64,000 nucleotides of DNA. Source: Qipengyuania sp. JC766. Its GTDB lineage: Bacteria > Pseudomonadota > Alphaproteobacteria > Sphingomonadales > Sphingomonadaceae. Of this stretch, positions 25,803 through 36,767 are shown one piece after another; the first letter of the stretch is position 1, and each line of letters begins with the position of its first letter. The notes below the pieces were generated by a model that was not told where the DNA came from, searched no databases, and saw nothing but the letters and a program-made list of their open reading frames with translations. The stretch covers positions 1,994,001 through 2,058,000 of the forward strand of contig NZ_JBFEFL010000001.1 of NCBI RefSeq assembly GCF_040717445.1. Direction: 5' to 3'. Both the position numbers and the translations under genes were made by a program.

Positions 25803-27047
25803 TCAGAGCCCGAGGTTCAGCCGCCGCGACACCGTGTAATCGAGCACGGACACCAGCAGCCAGCTCGCCCGCCAGCGTATCCGGTTCCACAGGGTCGCGC
25901 GCCTGGCGTGCAGCTCCGGCGTGATCGCGCGCGAGGCCTCGATCTGGTGGTCGACGAATTCGCGCATCCGGTCCGCCAGCGCCGCATCGCGGATGCGCAG
26001 CATGATTTCCAGGTTCAGGTAGAGGCTGCGCATGTCGAAATTCGCGCTGCCCACATACACCACGTCGTCCATCACGATCAGCTTGGTGTGCAGCTTGCAC
26101 GGCGTGAATTCCCATATTTCCACGTCGCGCTTCAGCAGCTTGGCGTAGAGCGACCGGCTCGCCCCGATGGTGGCGTTGTTGTCGCTCTTGCCCGCCATCA
26201 CCAGCCGCGCTTGGCCACGCTGCGCGATCCGGCCGATCCGTTTGAGCGAGGACTTTCGCGGCGAGAAATAGGCCATGACCATATCCAGCCGGCTCGCCTT
26301 TTCCAGGTCCTCCCGCACGCAGCGCGCCCATGTGCTGAGCCCGCCGGTAGGCCCGCCGACCAGCCACTGCGCGTCCCCGTCGGACCACTCCCAGTCGCTG
26401 ACCGTGTCGCGGATCGCGCGAAAATGCGCGCCATCGTCGTCGGTCCATTCGCGCAACCGTTCGAACCAGCGGGACAGACCGTCCACCGCCGACCCTTCGA
26501 TAGCGACCGCGATGTCGTTCCAGCCATTGGCGGCGGGCGGCGCGAAATAGTCGTCCGAGATGTTGAAGCCGCCGAACATGGCGCGTTGCCCGTCCGAGAT
26601 CACCATCTTCTGGTGGTTGCGGATGAGGTATCGCTGGCTGACCCGGTCGCTGAACCGGTAGACCGCGGCGCCGCCCGCGCGCAGCGGGGCAAGGAATTCG
26701 TCGCTCGCTTCCGCGCCGAACCCGTCCAGGATCAGGCAGACCGCGACGCCGCGCCCCGCCGCCTCGGCCAGCGCATCGCGCAGCGCCGTGCCGATCGCGT
26801 CCTCGGCAAAGATGTAGAAACAGAGGTCGAGCGTGTTCCTTGCCGACGCGACAAGGTCCAGCAGCGCCTCGCGCCGGTCCGCTCCGCCGGGAAGGATTCG
26901 CAAGGACTGGCCCGCGGCCTCGAGCGCGAAGGGCGCGGGATCGGCATAGCCTTCGCCCCCCGGCACGGCCGAACCGGCGTCCGCGTGCATCCGCACGTCC
27001 GTATCGGACGCTTCGACTGGCCCCCTCGAATTCATCCGTACCCGCAT
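25803..27047 (-). CDS. Phospholipase D-like / cardiolipin synthase-like protein
   Basis: 414 residues with two HKD motifs: NHQKMVISDGQRAMFGG near residue 155 and LHTKLIVMDDVVYVGSANFD near 330. Both have the His, Lys and Asp in place, so the enzyme should be active as a phosphatidyl transferase or phosphodiesterase. No signal peptide is seen; a hydrophobic C-terminal segment (WLLVSVLDY) may associate with membrane. The ATG at 27047 has GAGAGGG upstream. Cardiolipin synthesis is the leading guess. Confidence 0.82.
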   Translation of the reverse strand: MRVRMNSRGPVEASDTDVRMHADAGSAVPGGEGYADPAPFALEAAGQSLRILPGGADRREALLDLVASARNTLDLCFYIFAEDAIGTALRDALAEAAGRGVAVCLILDGFGAEASDEFLAPLRAGGAAVYRFSDRVSQRYLIRNHQKMVISDGQRAMFGGFNISDDYFAPPAANGWNDIAVAIEGSAVDGLSRWFERLREWTDDDGAHFRAIRDTVSDWEWSDGDAQWLVGGPTGGLSTWARCVREDLEKASRLDMVMAYFSPRKSSLKRIGRIAQRGQARLVMAGKSDNNATIGASRSLYAKLLKRDVEIWEFTPCKLHTKLIVMDDVVYVGSANFDMRSLYLNLEIMLRIRDAALADRMREFVDHQIEASRAITPELHARRATLWNRIRWRASWLLVSVLDYTVSRRLNLGL

Positions 27048-27075
27048 AGGACCCTCTCGCGGAGCGGGCAAATCC

Positions 27076-27104
27076 TTGACTTTCGGCGGTCCGCAAGCTA
27101 GTTG
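27076..27104 (+). promoter_or_regulatory. Probable sigma-70-type promoter of rpoZ
   Basis: TTGACT (27076-27081), a 17-base spacer and TAGTTG (27099-27104), ending 40 bases before the rpoZ start. The -35 is near consensus and the -10 is weak, as is usual in GC-rich alphaproteobacteria. Confidence 0.4.
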
Positions 27105-27143
27105 CGCGTCAATCCTGAAAACCTACTTTTTTGGAGTGCCCCT

Positions 27144-27488
27144 ATGGCGCGCGTTACCGTCGAAGATTGCGTCGACAAGATTCCCAACCGTTTCGATCTC
27201 GTCCTGCTGGCCGCCCAGCGCGCGCGGGAGATTTCGGGCGGTGCGGAAATGACCGTCGATCGCGACCGGGACAAGAACCCCGTCGTCGCCCTGCGCGAAA
27301 TCGCCGAACAGACGGTGAAGCCCAAGGAACTGCACGAAGCGGTCGTCACCAACCTGCAGAAGATCCTGCCGGACGACGAGGACGATGCGGATGAAGTGGC
27401 ATCGCTGAGCCAGTCGGCCGAAGCCCTGCGAATCACCGCGTCGGCCCCGACCCGCTCCACTTCCGTCGGATCCGATTACGACGGCTGA
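27144..27488 (+). CDS. rpoZ: RNA polymerase omega subunit
   Basis: 114 residues starting [30 protein letters not shown], here read in parts: the N-terminal [17 protein letters not shown] and the [12 protein letters not shown] helix are the family signature. It helps assemble beta-prime into RNA polymerase and mediates ppGpp effects. An acidic patch (DDEDDADE) and a Ser/Thr-rich tail follow. GGAG lies seven bases before the ATG at 27144. Confidence 0.95.
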   Translation: MARVTVEDCVDKIPNRFDLVLLAAQRAREISGGAEMTVDRDRDKNPVVALREIAEQTVKPKELHEAVVTNLQKILPDDEDDADEVASLSQSAEALRITASAPTRSTSVGSDYDG

Positions 27489-27515
27489 TCGGGCCCGACC
27501 CCGAAGCGAATCACG

Positions 27516-27542
27516 AAGGCCGCCCATCCGGGCGGCCTTTTT
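27516..27542 (+). terminator. Intrinsic terminator after rpoZ
   Basis: AAGGCCGCCC, loop ATCC, GGGCGGCCTT and a T-run form a strong rho-independent terminator 28 bases past the rpoZ stop. Confidence 0.92.
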
Positions 27543-27688
27543 CGTTTCGGGTCCATTCTCTTCGAGCCGATTTCTGTCCGACATCGGGGCAGCGTTCAGC
27601 CTGCGTCGATCCGCGCTTGTCTTTTGTCGTGCATCGCGCACATCCAGCGAAGGCGCGCGCGGCACGAGAGAGGCTTTCGAACACCATC

Positions 27689-28420
27689 ATGGCGGTCATC
27701 GCGATCTACAGCGTCAAGGGCGGGGTCGGAAAGACGACCTTCGCGGTCAACCTTGCCTGGTGCTCCGCCGCGATTTCCCGCCGCACGACCCTGCTCTGGG
27801 ATCTCGATGCCGCGGGCGGGGCCGGCTTCATGCTGGGGATCGACCCGAAAAAGAAGCGCAGCGCGGACGAAGTCATCGCGCGCGAAAGCGATCCGGCGAA
27901 GCTCATCAAGTCCACCGGGTACAAGGACCTGGACCTGCTGCCGGCGGACGATACGCTACGCGCGCTCGACCGCCAGTTCGACCGGCTGGGCAAGAAGAAG
28001 CAGCTTGCCAAGATCACCGGAACGCTGGGCCGGACCTACGAACGGATCATCTTCGATTGCCCGCCGGTGCTGAACGAGACGAGCGCGCAGGTGGTCCGCG
28101 CCGCCGATCTCATCATCGTGCCCCTGCCGCCCTCACCGCTGTCGTCGCGCGCGTTCGATATCGTGGTGGACGAGGTGAAGGAGCAGACCAAGAAGCACCC
28201 GCCGATCCTGCCTGTGCTGTCCATGCTAGACCTGCGCCGCAATCTCCACCGCGAGGCACGCGAGCAGAATCCGAAATGGCCCGCCATCCCGCAGGCGAGC
28301 GCGATCGAGCAATGCGCGGTGCGCCGGGAGCCGGTTGGGGCGTTCGCTCCCCGGGCCGCCGGCGCGCGCGGTTTCGCGCAATTGTGGACCGCGATCGAGC
28401 GGAAGCTGGCGAAGCTTTAA
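27689..28420 (+). CDS. ParA-like (MinD/ParA) ATPase
   Basis: 243 residues. The deviant Walker A is KGGVGKTTFAVN at residues 10-21 (signature lysine in KGGVGKT), switch I contains LLWDLDAAGG and the Walker B region is IIFDCPPVLNET. No parB, minC or plasmid functions lie nearby, so this is an orphan ParA-type ATPase, perhaps positioning a cellular cargo. The start at 27689 (MAVIAIYS) is set by the family N-terminus. It overlaps the DUF3072 gene by four bases, tail to tail. Confidence 0.87.
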   Translation: MAVIAIYSVKGGVGKTTFAVNLAWCSAAISRRTTLLWDLDAAGGAGFMLGIDPKKKRSADEVIARESDPAKLIKSTGYKDLDLLPADDTLRALDRQFDRLGKKKQLAKITGTLGRTYERIIFDCPPVLNETSAQVVRAADLIIVPLPPSPLSSRAFDIVVDEVKEQTKKHPPILPVLSMLDLRRNLHREAREQNPKWPAIPQASAIEQCAVRREPVGAFAPRAAGARGFAQLWTAIERKLAKL

Positions 28421-28650
28421 TGCCCGCGGCCGGTTTCGGCCTGCAGTTCGTCGATCATGCGCGAGGCGTCCGCCTTGCTGAGGTCCGTCTTGTAATCGTC
28501 CGGCCGTCCGGCTTCCTCGCACAGCGTCTTGAGATAGCTCGCCTGCGCGCCGGTCATGCGCTCGTCGCCGGTGGTCCAGTTGTCCGGATCCTTCTGCGCG
28601 TTGGATACCGGATCGGCCTTGGGATGGTCTGTCGGGGTGGGGGCAGTCAT
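28417..28650 (-). CDS. DUF3072 family small protein
   Basis: 77 residues, acidic and hydrophilic. The DUF3072 core is clear: NAQKDPDNWTTGDERMTGAQASYLKTL, seen in parts as DPDNWTTGDERMTGAQ and SYLKTLCEEAG, ending KADASRMIDELQ. The role is unknown. AAGGAG lies nine bases before the ATG at 28650. Confidence 0.88.
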   Translation of the reverse strand: MTAPTPTDHPKADPVSNAQKDPDNWTTGDERMTGAQASYLKTLCEEAGRPDDYKTDLSKADASRMIDELQAETGRGH

Positions 28651-28751
28651 GGGTAATCTCCTTTCCCACCGAACGTCCATGTTCTATTTCTGTTCCGGCT
28701 CGACCGCACCCCTTCCGGTTTGGTAAGGGCCGGGGTGGAGGAGACGGGGGA

Positions 28752-29861
28752 ATGAACGATCTGCCGGATGCGTTGGGCACGGCCGCGGAAGGCGGACTGT
28801 ATGCGCGCGCTGTCGATGGCCCCGCCGGCTCCCGCCCCGACGGCACGGGGCATTTCGCGGAAGGGAACTGCCTCAATTGCGGGACTGCGCTGGTCGGCAG
28901 CCATTGCCATGCCTGCGGGCAGCAGGCGCACTTGCACCGGACCATCGGTGCCTTCCTGCACGATCTCCTGCATGGCGCGCTTCATTTCGAGGGCCGGATC
29001 TGGACCACGCTGCCGATGCTGCTGCGCAAGCCCGGGGAACTGACGCGCCGCTATATCGAGGGGGAGCGGCGCCGCTTCGTGTCGCCAATGGCGCTTTTCC
29101 TGTTTTCCATCTTCCTGATGTTCGCCGTGTTCCAGGCGATCGGTTTCACCACGCCGACCACGCTGAACGGCCCTTCGCGCGAGCAGATCGGTTCGGCCAT
29201 CGCGGAAGACATCGGCGAGATGGAAGAAAGGCTGGCCGGACTGGATGCCGATCTGGCCGACCCGGATACGAGCGCGGAGCGGCGCGACCGCCTGACGGAA
29301 CAGCGCACGCAGATGGCAGCCGAGCTGGACGCGGCGCGCGCGGCGACTTCCAATCCCTTCATCCAGGGGATGCTGGACGGATCGGGTAATGGCAACACCG
29401 GCGGCGGGTTCACTCCCACCGGCGACACGGGCGTCGGCTTTCTCGACAAGCTCAACACCAAGTGGCGCGAGAACCCGGGGCTGATGCTCTACAAGCTGCA
29501 GGCGAACAGCTACAAGTTCAGCTGGCTGCTGATCCCGCTGTCGATCCCCTTCGTCTGGTTGCTGTTCGCGTGGAAGCGGCGCTTCCGCGCCTACGACCAC
29601 GCGGTCTTCGTGACCTATTCGCTGTCCTTCATGTCGCTGCTGTTCGTCGCGGTCTCGATACTGGGGACGCTCGGGCTGGCGAGTATCTGGAGCTTCACGA
29701 TACTGACCACGGTCGGATCGGCGCATCTCTACAAGCACCTGAAGCACAGTTACGGCCTGTCGCGCTTCTCCACCGTCTGGCGCTTCCTGATGCTGCTGTT
29801 CTTCATCCTCGTGATCGTGCTGTTGTTCGTGCAGATCCTGGTGGTGCTGGGCGCGTTCTAG
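28752..29861 (+). CDS. DUF3667 family membrane protein with zinc ribbon
   Basis: 369 residues. The N-terminus carries a four-cysteine ribbon (Cys40, 43, 52, 55: CLNCGTALVGSHCHACGQ). The DUF3667 block follows (GALHFEGRIWTTLPMLLRKPGELTRRY, in parts FEGRIWTTLPMLL and GELTRRYIEGER). Then comes a first membrane segment (MALFLFSIFLMFAVFQ), a long helical stretch likely forming a coiled coil (about 150-200), and three or four further membrane segments toward the C-terminus. No function is established. Confidence 0.85.
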   Translation: MNDLPDALGTAAEGGLYARAVDGPAGSRPDGTGHFAEGNCLNCGTALVGSHCHACGQQAHLHRTIGAFLHDLLHGALHFEGRIWTTLPMLLRKPGELTRRYIEGERRRFVSPMALFLFSIFLMFAVFQAIGFTTPTTLNGPSREQIGSAIAEDIGEMEERLAGLDADLADPDTSAERRDRLTEQRTQMAAELDAARAATSNPFIQGMLDGSGNGNTGGGFTPTGDTGVGFLDKLNTKWRENPGLMLYKLQANSYKFSWLLIPLSIPFVWLLFAWKRRFRAYDHAVFVTYSLSFMSLLFVAVSILGTLGLASIWSFTILTTVGSAHLYKHLKHSYGLSRFSTVWRFLMLLFFILVIVLLFVQILVVLGAF

Positions 29862-29862
29862 G

Positions 29863-30870
29863 TCACGCGCCGCAGCGCTCGACCTGCCGCGGCACGACTT
29901 CCTCGAAACTGCACAGGGCCTGCCCGTCGGCGGCGCACACGGTCCCGCTGCCGATCGTGCTGCATTCGTAGGAGAGGCCTTGTGTGCGCGCTTCCAGCCC
30001 CTGCCCGCCGACCGTCTCCACAAGGCCGCCGCAAACCCGCTCCGCCTCTTCCAGCGCGCGGGCCTGCGCATCGGCCTGCGCCGCGGGACGCCCCGCCAGC
30101 GGACGCGCATCGCCGATCCCGGCATAGAGCGGGAGCGTCTGCGAGGTCGGCGAAAACGTCTCCCGCTCTTCCACGCTGCGCCCGTCGAGCAATGCGCGCG
30201 CCTCGTTGGCGTAAGCGCCTTCGGGATGGCGCGAGAGGAACAGGCGCAGGTCCTTGCAACTGCCCGGCTCCCGCCCATCCCATGCGGCCTGCTCCTGCGC
30301 CGAGGCCATGTCGGCAAAGCCCAGCCCCTGGTAGAGCGCGATCATGCTTTCGGTGAAGGTGAGGAAGCCGATGACGGGCAGCGCCAGCGCGGAAAAGACC
30401 ACTGCGAGCTGGCGCATCAGCAGCTTGCGCGGCGCGCTCGGGGCCATCGGATCGCGCCCGGCCGCCTTGTAGCGCGCGGCCGCGATCACGTCCCGCGTGT
30501 AGCTGTCGCCGATCAGCCGTCGGCGCCACCCGCTGGGATGCGACCGCCAGCCGCTGAGGTCGTAGACGGTGCAGTCGATATCCGCCGGGACCGAGCCGCG
30601 ATCGAGTTCGACCGCGATACCCTTGTTGGCGAGGCAACCGTCCCTGGCGATGGCATGAAAGGCGACGGCCTCGTCCGATCCGGACAGCGCGGCCGCGCCG
30701 AAGAAGAAGACGATCGCCCGAGCCTCCGCCGCCCGCACGCCGGTCTCCAGCCATTGCGGCGAACCGGGTTCGGCCCGGTCCCAGTAGACGTCGAGCCCGG
30801 CCTCGATCATCTCGTCCACGATCAATTCGACCCGGGCGGCATCGGCCGGCATGGACAAGGCAAGTATCAT
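29863..30870 (-). CDS. TIR-like domain membrane protein with cysteine-rich C-terminus
   Basis: 335 residues in three parts. Residues 1-115 have the strand-helix layout of a TIR or SEFIR domain: a first strand and helix (AARVELIVDEMIEAGLDVYW), WLETGVRAAEARAIVFFFGAAAL, and KGIAVELDRGSVPADIDC. The glutamate that makes NAD-cleaving TIRs active is not at the expected position; SGSDEAVAFHAIA has Phe-His where Val-x-x-Glu would stand. A membrane segment spans about 152-172. The remainder is outside, with about seven cysteines ending CSTIGSGTVCAADGQALC. The gene starts four bases inside the end of the TPR gene, so the two are coupled. Confidence 0.6.
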   Translation of the reverse strand: MILALSMPADAARVELIVDEMIEAGLDVYWDRAEPGSPQWLETGVRAAEARAIVFFFGAAALSGSDEAVAFHAIARDGCLANKGIAVELDRGSVPADIDCTVYDLSGWRSHPSGWRRRLIGDSYTRDVIAAARYKAAGRDPMAPSAPRKLLMRQLAVVFSALALPVIGFLTFTESMIALYQGLGFADMASAQEQAAWDGREPGSCKDLRLFLSRHPEGAYANEARALLDGRSVEERETFSPTSQTLPLYAGIGDARPLAGRPAAQADAQARALEEAERVCGGLVETVGGQGLEARTQGLSYECSTIGSGTVCAADGQALCSFEEVVPRQVERCGA

Positions 30871-32768
30871 GTGTCTGGCTCCTGTTCCGGAACCTGATCG
30901 AGCGCTTCAGTCGCACTTTCCGATACACTATTTTCCGCCTCCGCCTCGGCCCGGGACTGCAGCGCGCGGTCGATCGCCGCTGCGAAACCCAGCGAATCCA
31001 TCCGGTCGAAATTGTCGCGAACCTGCTCCCAGCCATGCCCTTCGGCCCCGGATTCCGCCAGTTTCGCAAGCGCCTCGCCCCGCGCAGCCCACCATTGCGG
31101 CAGGTCCGACGTGTGCCCCTCGCCCGACGCCGCCGCGTCCTCGATCACCGCCTGCGCCGTCTCCAGCGCCAGCGTGTATCCCATCACCTTGCTCTGCGCA
31201 TTTCCGCGCTTTCCCTCCACTTCGCCAAAGGCGATCATCGCGCGGAAACCGATGACGTGGACCTCGTCCACTTGCGGGAAATCGCGGCCGATGGCGCTCG
31301 CCTTGATCGCGGCCTGGCCGAAATGGTTGCGCGCCGCATCGAGGTCCCCCGCCCGCACCGCGGCGCCGCCGGCCAGCAGATGCGAGCGTGCGAGCGCGAG
31401 GCGCGCGATGCCGTTCGGGTTGCAACTGCCGCTCTCGGCCGGTTCGAAGACGTCCTGCTCCTCGCGGCAGGCCGCTACGCCCAGCTCGTCCGCGGCGACG
31501 ATCTCTTCTGCCAGCGGGACAAGCTTCGCAACGAACGCGTCCGCAGGCGCAAACGCTCCACCGTGCCGGTATAGCTCCGCACGGGCCGACAGCGCGCTCC
31601 ACCGGATACCCTTGAGCGCAAGCGAATCCGGGAATTTCGCAGCAAGGGTGTCGAGCTCGGCCAAGGCATTTTCGAGGAAGGCCGCGGCCCCGATCGCCTC
31701 GGTTTCCGGGTCGAGGGAACTGCCCAGCGCCGTGTAAACCGCGGCGCGGGCCTGCCGGAGCGCCCCTTCGCCGGGTGCATCGGCGAGCGCCCGGTCCAGA
31801 AGAGCGCGCGCTTCCTGCAGCAACGCCAGTCCCGTCTCGCGATCGCCCGCCGCGACGGCGGCCTGCCCCTGCGCGATCAAGGCATCCTGCAGGAGCAGCA
31901 GGGTTCCCTGATCCCCGTCGGCCTGATCGTGCATCCGCCTCGCGGCATCGACAGCGGTGGCGAATGCGCGCCGGGCGAAGTCCTGATCGTCGGTCAGGAT
32001 CGCGGTGCGCCCGATCGTCATCGCGGCGACAGCCAACTCGAGGTCGGTCTCACCAAGCTCCAGTGCCCGGGCCGCCGCTTCGTAGGAATCCTGCAGGCGA
32101 AGCGTACGCAGGTAGAGCTCGGCCAGCATCAGCCAGTCGCCGGACCGGGTGTCGTCGAAATCGACCACTTCCTCGTAAAGCGTGATGACCGTCGCGAGCG
32201 TCTCCTGCCCGTCATCGACCTTCTCGTAATAGAGCGCCGCCTCAGCACGCGCCTCGGCCGCGAACCGTTCCCGCCGGCTGAGTTTGCGGTCTTCCAGCAT
32301 GGCCTTCGCCCGCGCCCAGGCCGATGGCGAGCCCTCGTTGAAGAGCCGCAGGACTTCCTGACCTTCCTCGGTTGCGGAAAGCTGGGCCGCATTGTCGAGC
32401 AAGCGGCGGTGCTGCGCGGCGTATTGCTGCTCCAGCGATGCCAGACGGGTAGTGAATTCTTCCTGCTGCGCGGCGTTTTCGTCCTGCAACCGGTCCAGCT
32501 GCGCCCGCAACTGCCCCGCCTGACCCGAGCTCTTGCGGACGTCGGAGTTCAGCCGCCTGATCTGGGCTTCGCGATTGCTGATCTGGCGGCGCAGTTCGAG
32601 CAGCTGGGCATCGGTCTGCCGCCGATAGGCGCGCAAGGTCTGCTCCGACTTGTAGACATAGGCTGCGGCCTGCCGCGACTGGGCCTGCGCCAGTGCGGGC
32701 GGTCCCAGCACAAGCGCGCAGAGCGCCGTCAGCAGTATCGCAATCGATCGGAAACCGGACCCGGCCAA
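30867..32768 (-). CDS. Secreted coiled-coil/TPR protein, partner of the TIR-like protein
   Basis: 633 residues with a signal peptide (residues 1-29, ending AQAQS). Residues about 40-115 are heptad-like (LLELRRQISNREAQIRRL, QLRAQLDRLQDENAAQQEEF), a coiled coil. Many helical pairs of TPR type follow (for example WLMLAELYLRTLRLQDSYEAAARALELG). The C-terminal tail is acidic. No catalytic domain is visible. The only workable start is TTG at 32768, with GGAGGG nine bases upstream; that sequence is also the arm of the terminator at 32777-32810. Confidence 0.65.
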   Translation of the reverse strand: MAGSGFRSIAILLTALCALVLGPPALAQAQSRQAAAYVYKSEQTLRAYRRQTDAQLLELRRQISNREAQIRRLNSDVRKSSGQAGQLRAQLDRLQDENAAQQEEFTTRLASLEQQYAAQHRRLLDNAAQLSATEEGQEVLRLFNEGSPSAWARAKAMLEDRKLSRRERFAAEARAEAALYYEKVDDGQETLATVITLYEEVVDFDDTRSGDWLMLAELYLRTLRLQDSYEAAARALELGETDLELAVAAMTIGRTAILTDDQDFARRAFATAVDAARRMHDQADGDQGTLLLLQDALIAQGQAAVAAGDRETGLALLQEARALLDRALADAPGEGALRQARAAVYTALGSSLDPETEAIGAAAFLENALAELDTLAAKFPDSLALKGIRWSALSARAELYRHGGAFAPADAFVAKLVPLAEEIVAADELGVAACREEQDVFEPAESGSCNPNGIARLALARSHLLAGGAAVRAGDLDAARNHFGQAAIKASAIGRDFPQVDEVHVIGFRAMIAFGEVEGKRGNAQSKVMGYTLALETAQAVIEDAAASGEGHTSDLPQWWAARGEALAKLAESGAEGHGWEQVRDNFDRMDSLGFAAAIDRALQSRAEAEAENSVSESATEALDQVPEQEPDT

Positions 32769-32810
32769 AAAGAAAACCCTCCGTTCGCACCGTAAGGCGC
32801 GAACGGAGGG
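32768..32810 (-). terminator. Terminator after ftsH whose stem carries the next gene's ribosome binding site
   Basis: On the minus strand: CCCTCCGTTCGC, a ten-base loop, GCGAACGGAGGG, then TTTTCTTTTT. It is a 12-base perfect stem 45 bases past ftsH. The GGAGGG arm is the only ribosome binding site for the TTG start of the TPR gene, so read-through RNA would hide it in the hairpin. Confidence 0.85.
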
Positions 32811-32854
32811 AATTTTGGATCAGAATTCGGGAGGCGCTCAGCCCCGGTGGACGA

Positions 32855-34810
<1,956 letters not shown>

Positions 34811-34894
34811 TTCTCGGCAAGTCCTTTCAGCCCGTCAATGTAAGGGCGGCCGGGTGAATGGCAAGTTGACGCCGGGGTTGCGCGAGAAGCGAAT

Positions 34895-35533
34895 TTATCG
34901 ATCGCAGCCATCGACCGCGTAGGAGCGACAGAACACTTCGACCGCGCCGGTAATCCGGTCCCTGTCGCGCTCCGGATCGATCGGCGCGCCGAAGCGCCGT
35001 TCCAGGTCGCCCATCCCCTTGCACATCGCGACGAACTGCTCCGCCGCAAGGTCCGCATCCTCGATTCTGACTTCGCCCGCCTCGTTCTTCGCTTTCAGAA
35101 ACGCGGCAAACGCGGCCTTCATCTTGTGGGGACCGGCTGCGAGGAACGTCGCGCCGATGGCCGGATCCCGCTCGGTTTCGGCGGCGATCCGGCGCTCGAA
35201 CTGGATCATCTTGGGCCGCGAAAGGAAAGCCGCCATGGCCTCCCCGATCGCCGTCAACCTCTCGCGCAGCGTTCCGCCGGTTTCGCCGTCGATATCGAAT
35301 GCGCCGCGCATCCGGTCGCACTCCCGCTCGACCGCCGCGGTGAAAAGGCCGTCCTTGTCACCGAACTGGTTGTAGATCGTGACCTTCGAAACGCCGGCTT
35401 CCGCCGCGATCGCCTCGATCGAACTGCCGGCGAATCCATGCAAGAAAAACGACTGGGTGGCCGCCGCCAGGATGGCCGACCGCTTTTCGGCATCGATCGT
35501 CCGGCCGCCACGACGGTTTTCGGATATTGACAA
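34895..35533 (-). CDS. TetR-family repressor of the adjacent efflux operon
   Basis: 212 residues. The HTH domain (about 17-63) reads SAILAAATQSFFLHGF, then IEAIAAEAGVSKVTIYNQFGDKDGLF, typical of TetR/AcrR; the C-terminal ligand domain resembles the AefR-like group. It diverges from the permease gene, and the 97-base gap holds two perfect dyads three bases or more before its ATG, so it very likely represses itself and the efflux operon until a substrate binds. Confidence 0.9.
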   Translation of the reverse strand: MSISENRRGGRTIDAEKRSAILAAATQSFFLHGFAGSSIEAIAAEAGVSKVTIYNQFGDKDGLFTAAVERECDRMRGAFDIDGETGGTLRERLTAIGEAMAAFLSRPKMIQFERRIAAETERDPAIGATFLAAGPHKMKAAFAAFLKAKNEAGEVRIEDADLAAEQFVAMCKGMGDLERRFGAPIDPERDRDRITGAVEVFCRSYAVDGCDR

Positions 35534-35535
35534 TC

Positions 35536-35569
35536 TGAACGCTCCCGTTCATTTGAACGACATCGTTCA
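35536..35569. promoter_or_regulatory. Tandem perfect dyads, TetR operator
   Basis: TGAACGCTCCCGTTCA (35536-35551) and TGAACGACATCGTTCA (35554-35569) are both perfect dyads of the form TGAACG-n4-CGTTCA, centred 18 bases apart. They lie directly before the TetR gene and 62 bases before the permease start. Spacing and sequence fit two TetR dimers bound side by side. Confidence 0.75.
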
Positions 35570-35630
35570 CTTATGCGCAAGTCGGCGGCGCTTGGCAAGC
35601 GTTCGCCCGCAAACGAGGCTAGGCGAAACA

Positions 35631-36767
35631 ATGCTTTGGATCGCGATCCGAATGCTGACCGGCGACAAGCAGAAGTTCTACGGCCTGCTGTTCGGAATCG
35701 CCTTTTCCACCCTCCTCATCACGCAGCAGCTGACGATCTTCGTGAACCTGCTCGAGCGCGGGGCGAGCGGCGTTTACAACGTCTCCGATGCCCAGGTCTG
35801 GGTGATGGATCCGGTCAGCCGGACCACGGAGGTGGCTTATCCCATGCCCTCCACCGCGCTGGACAGGGTGCGCGGCGTACCGGGCGTCGAATGGGCCGTA
35901 CCCCATATCCGCGCCAGCGCATCGGTGCGCACGTCCGAGGGCGACCTGGAAGGCGTCTCCGTCATCGGCGTGGACGACGCGACACTGATCGGCTTGCCCG
36001 CCCGGATGGCAGAAGGCGACGAGAATGTGCTGGCCCAGCCCGACTCGGTCATCATCGACGATGTCGGCACGACCAACATGTTCGCTGAAGGCGTCGATCC
36101 GATCGGCCAGCGGCTCGAACTGAACGACCAGCGCGCCGTCATCCGGGGTATCGCGGACTCCATTCCCAGCTTCACCAGCCAGGTCACCCTCTATACGAAA
36201 TACAGCCAGGCCCTGCGATACGTGCCCGGCACGCGCAACAGGATGAGCTTCGTCCTGGCGGCTCCGTCGGACGGCCTGACCCCGGAAGCGCTCGCCCAGC
36301 GGATCGAGGAGCGGACCGGGTTGCGGGCGCGCACGCGCGACGAGTTCGCGCAGGACGGCATCGACTTCATCATCGAGAACACCGGGATACCACTCAATTT
36401 CGGGATTACCGTAGCTTTGGGATTCATCGTCGGCGTCGCGATCGTGGGGCTGACTTTCAGCCTCTTCATACGAGACAACATCCGGCAGTTCGGTGCCCTG
36501 AAGGCGATCGGCGTCACCAACGGCAAGATCCGCGGCATGGTCGCGGCGCAGGCCGCGCTCGTCGGCCTCGTGGGCTATTCGCTCGGGGTGCTGGGGACCA
36601 TCGGGTTCATCGTCGCCAATTCTGGCGTCCCCACCTTCAAGGGGTTCTATATCCCCTGGCAGGTCCCGATCATCTCGTTCGTGGCAATGGTGTTGATCAT
36701 CGGCATAACCGGATGGCTCGCGCTGCGAAACGTCATGAAGACCGAACCGGCGGCGGTGTTCCGATGA
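35631..36767 (+). CDS. ABC transporter permease (MacB/DevC-type, FtsX domain)
   Basis: 378 residues: an N-terminal membrane helix (about 18-35), a periplasmic MacB-like domain to about residue 245, and three C-terminal helices of the FtsX domain (ITVALGFIVGVAIVGLTFSLF, AALVGLVGYSLGVLG, VPIISFVAMVLIIGITGW). With the ATPase, adaptor and outer-membrane genes that follow, it forms a DevBCA- or MacAB-type tripartite exporter, which uses ATP to push substrate from the periplasm through the outer membrane. The substrate is not deducible. Confidence 0.9.
   Translation: MLWIAIRMLTGDKQKFYGLLFGIAFSTLLITQQLTIFVNLLERGASGVYNVSDAQVWVMDPVSRTTEVAYPMPSTALDRVRGVPGVEWAVPHIRASASVRTSEGDLEGVSVIGVDDATLIGLPARMAEGDENVLAQPDSVIIDDVGTTNMFAEGVDPIGQRLELNDQRAVIRGIADSIPSFTSQVTLYTKYSQALRYVPGTRNRMSFVLAAPSDGLTPEALAQRIEERTGLRARTRDEFAQDGIDFIIENTGIPLNFGITVALGFIVGVAIVGLTFSLFIRDNIRQFGALKAIGVTNGKIRGMVAAQAALVGLVGYSLGVLGTIGFIVANSGVPTFKGFYIPWQVPIISFVAMVLIIGITGWLALRNVMKTEPAAVFR

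Noticed and set aside
27689..28420. ParA-like gene as a sign of plasmid or chromosome partition locus
   Set aside because: No parB, parS-like repeats or replication genes are adjacent, and rpoZ and dnaB mark this as core chromosome.
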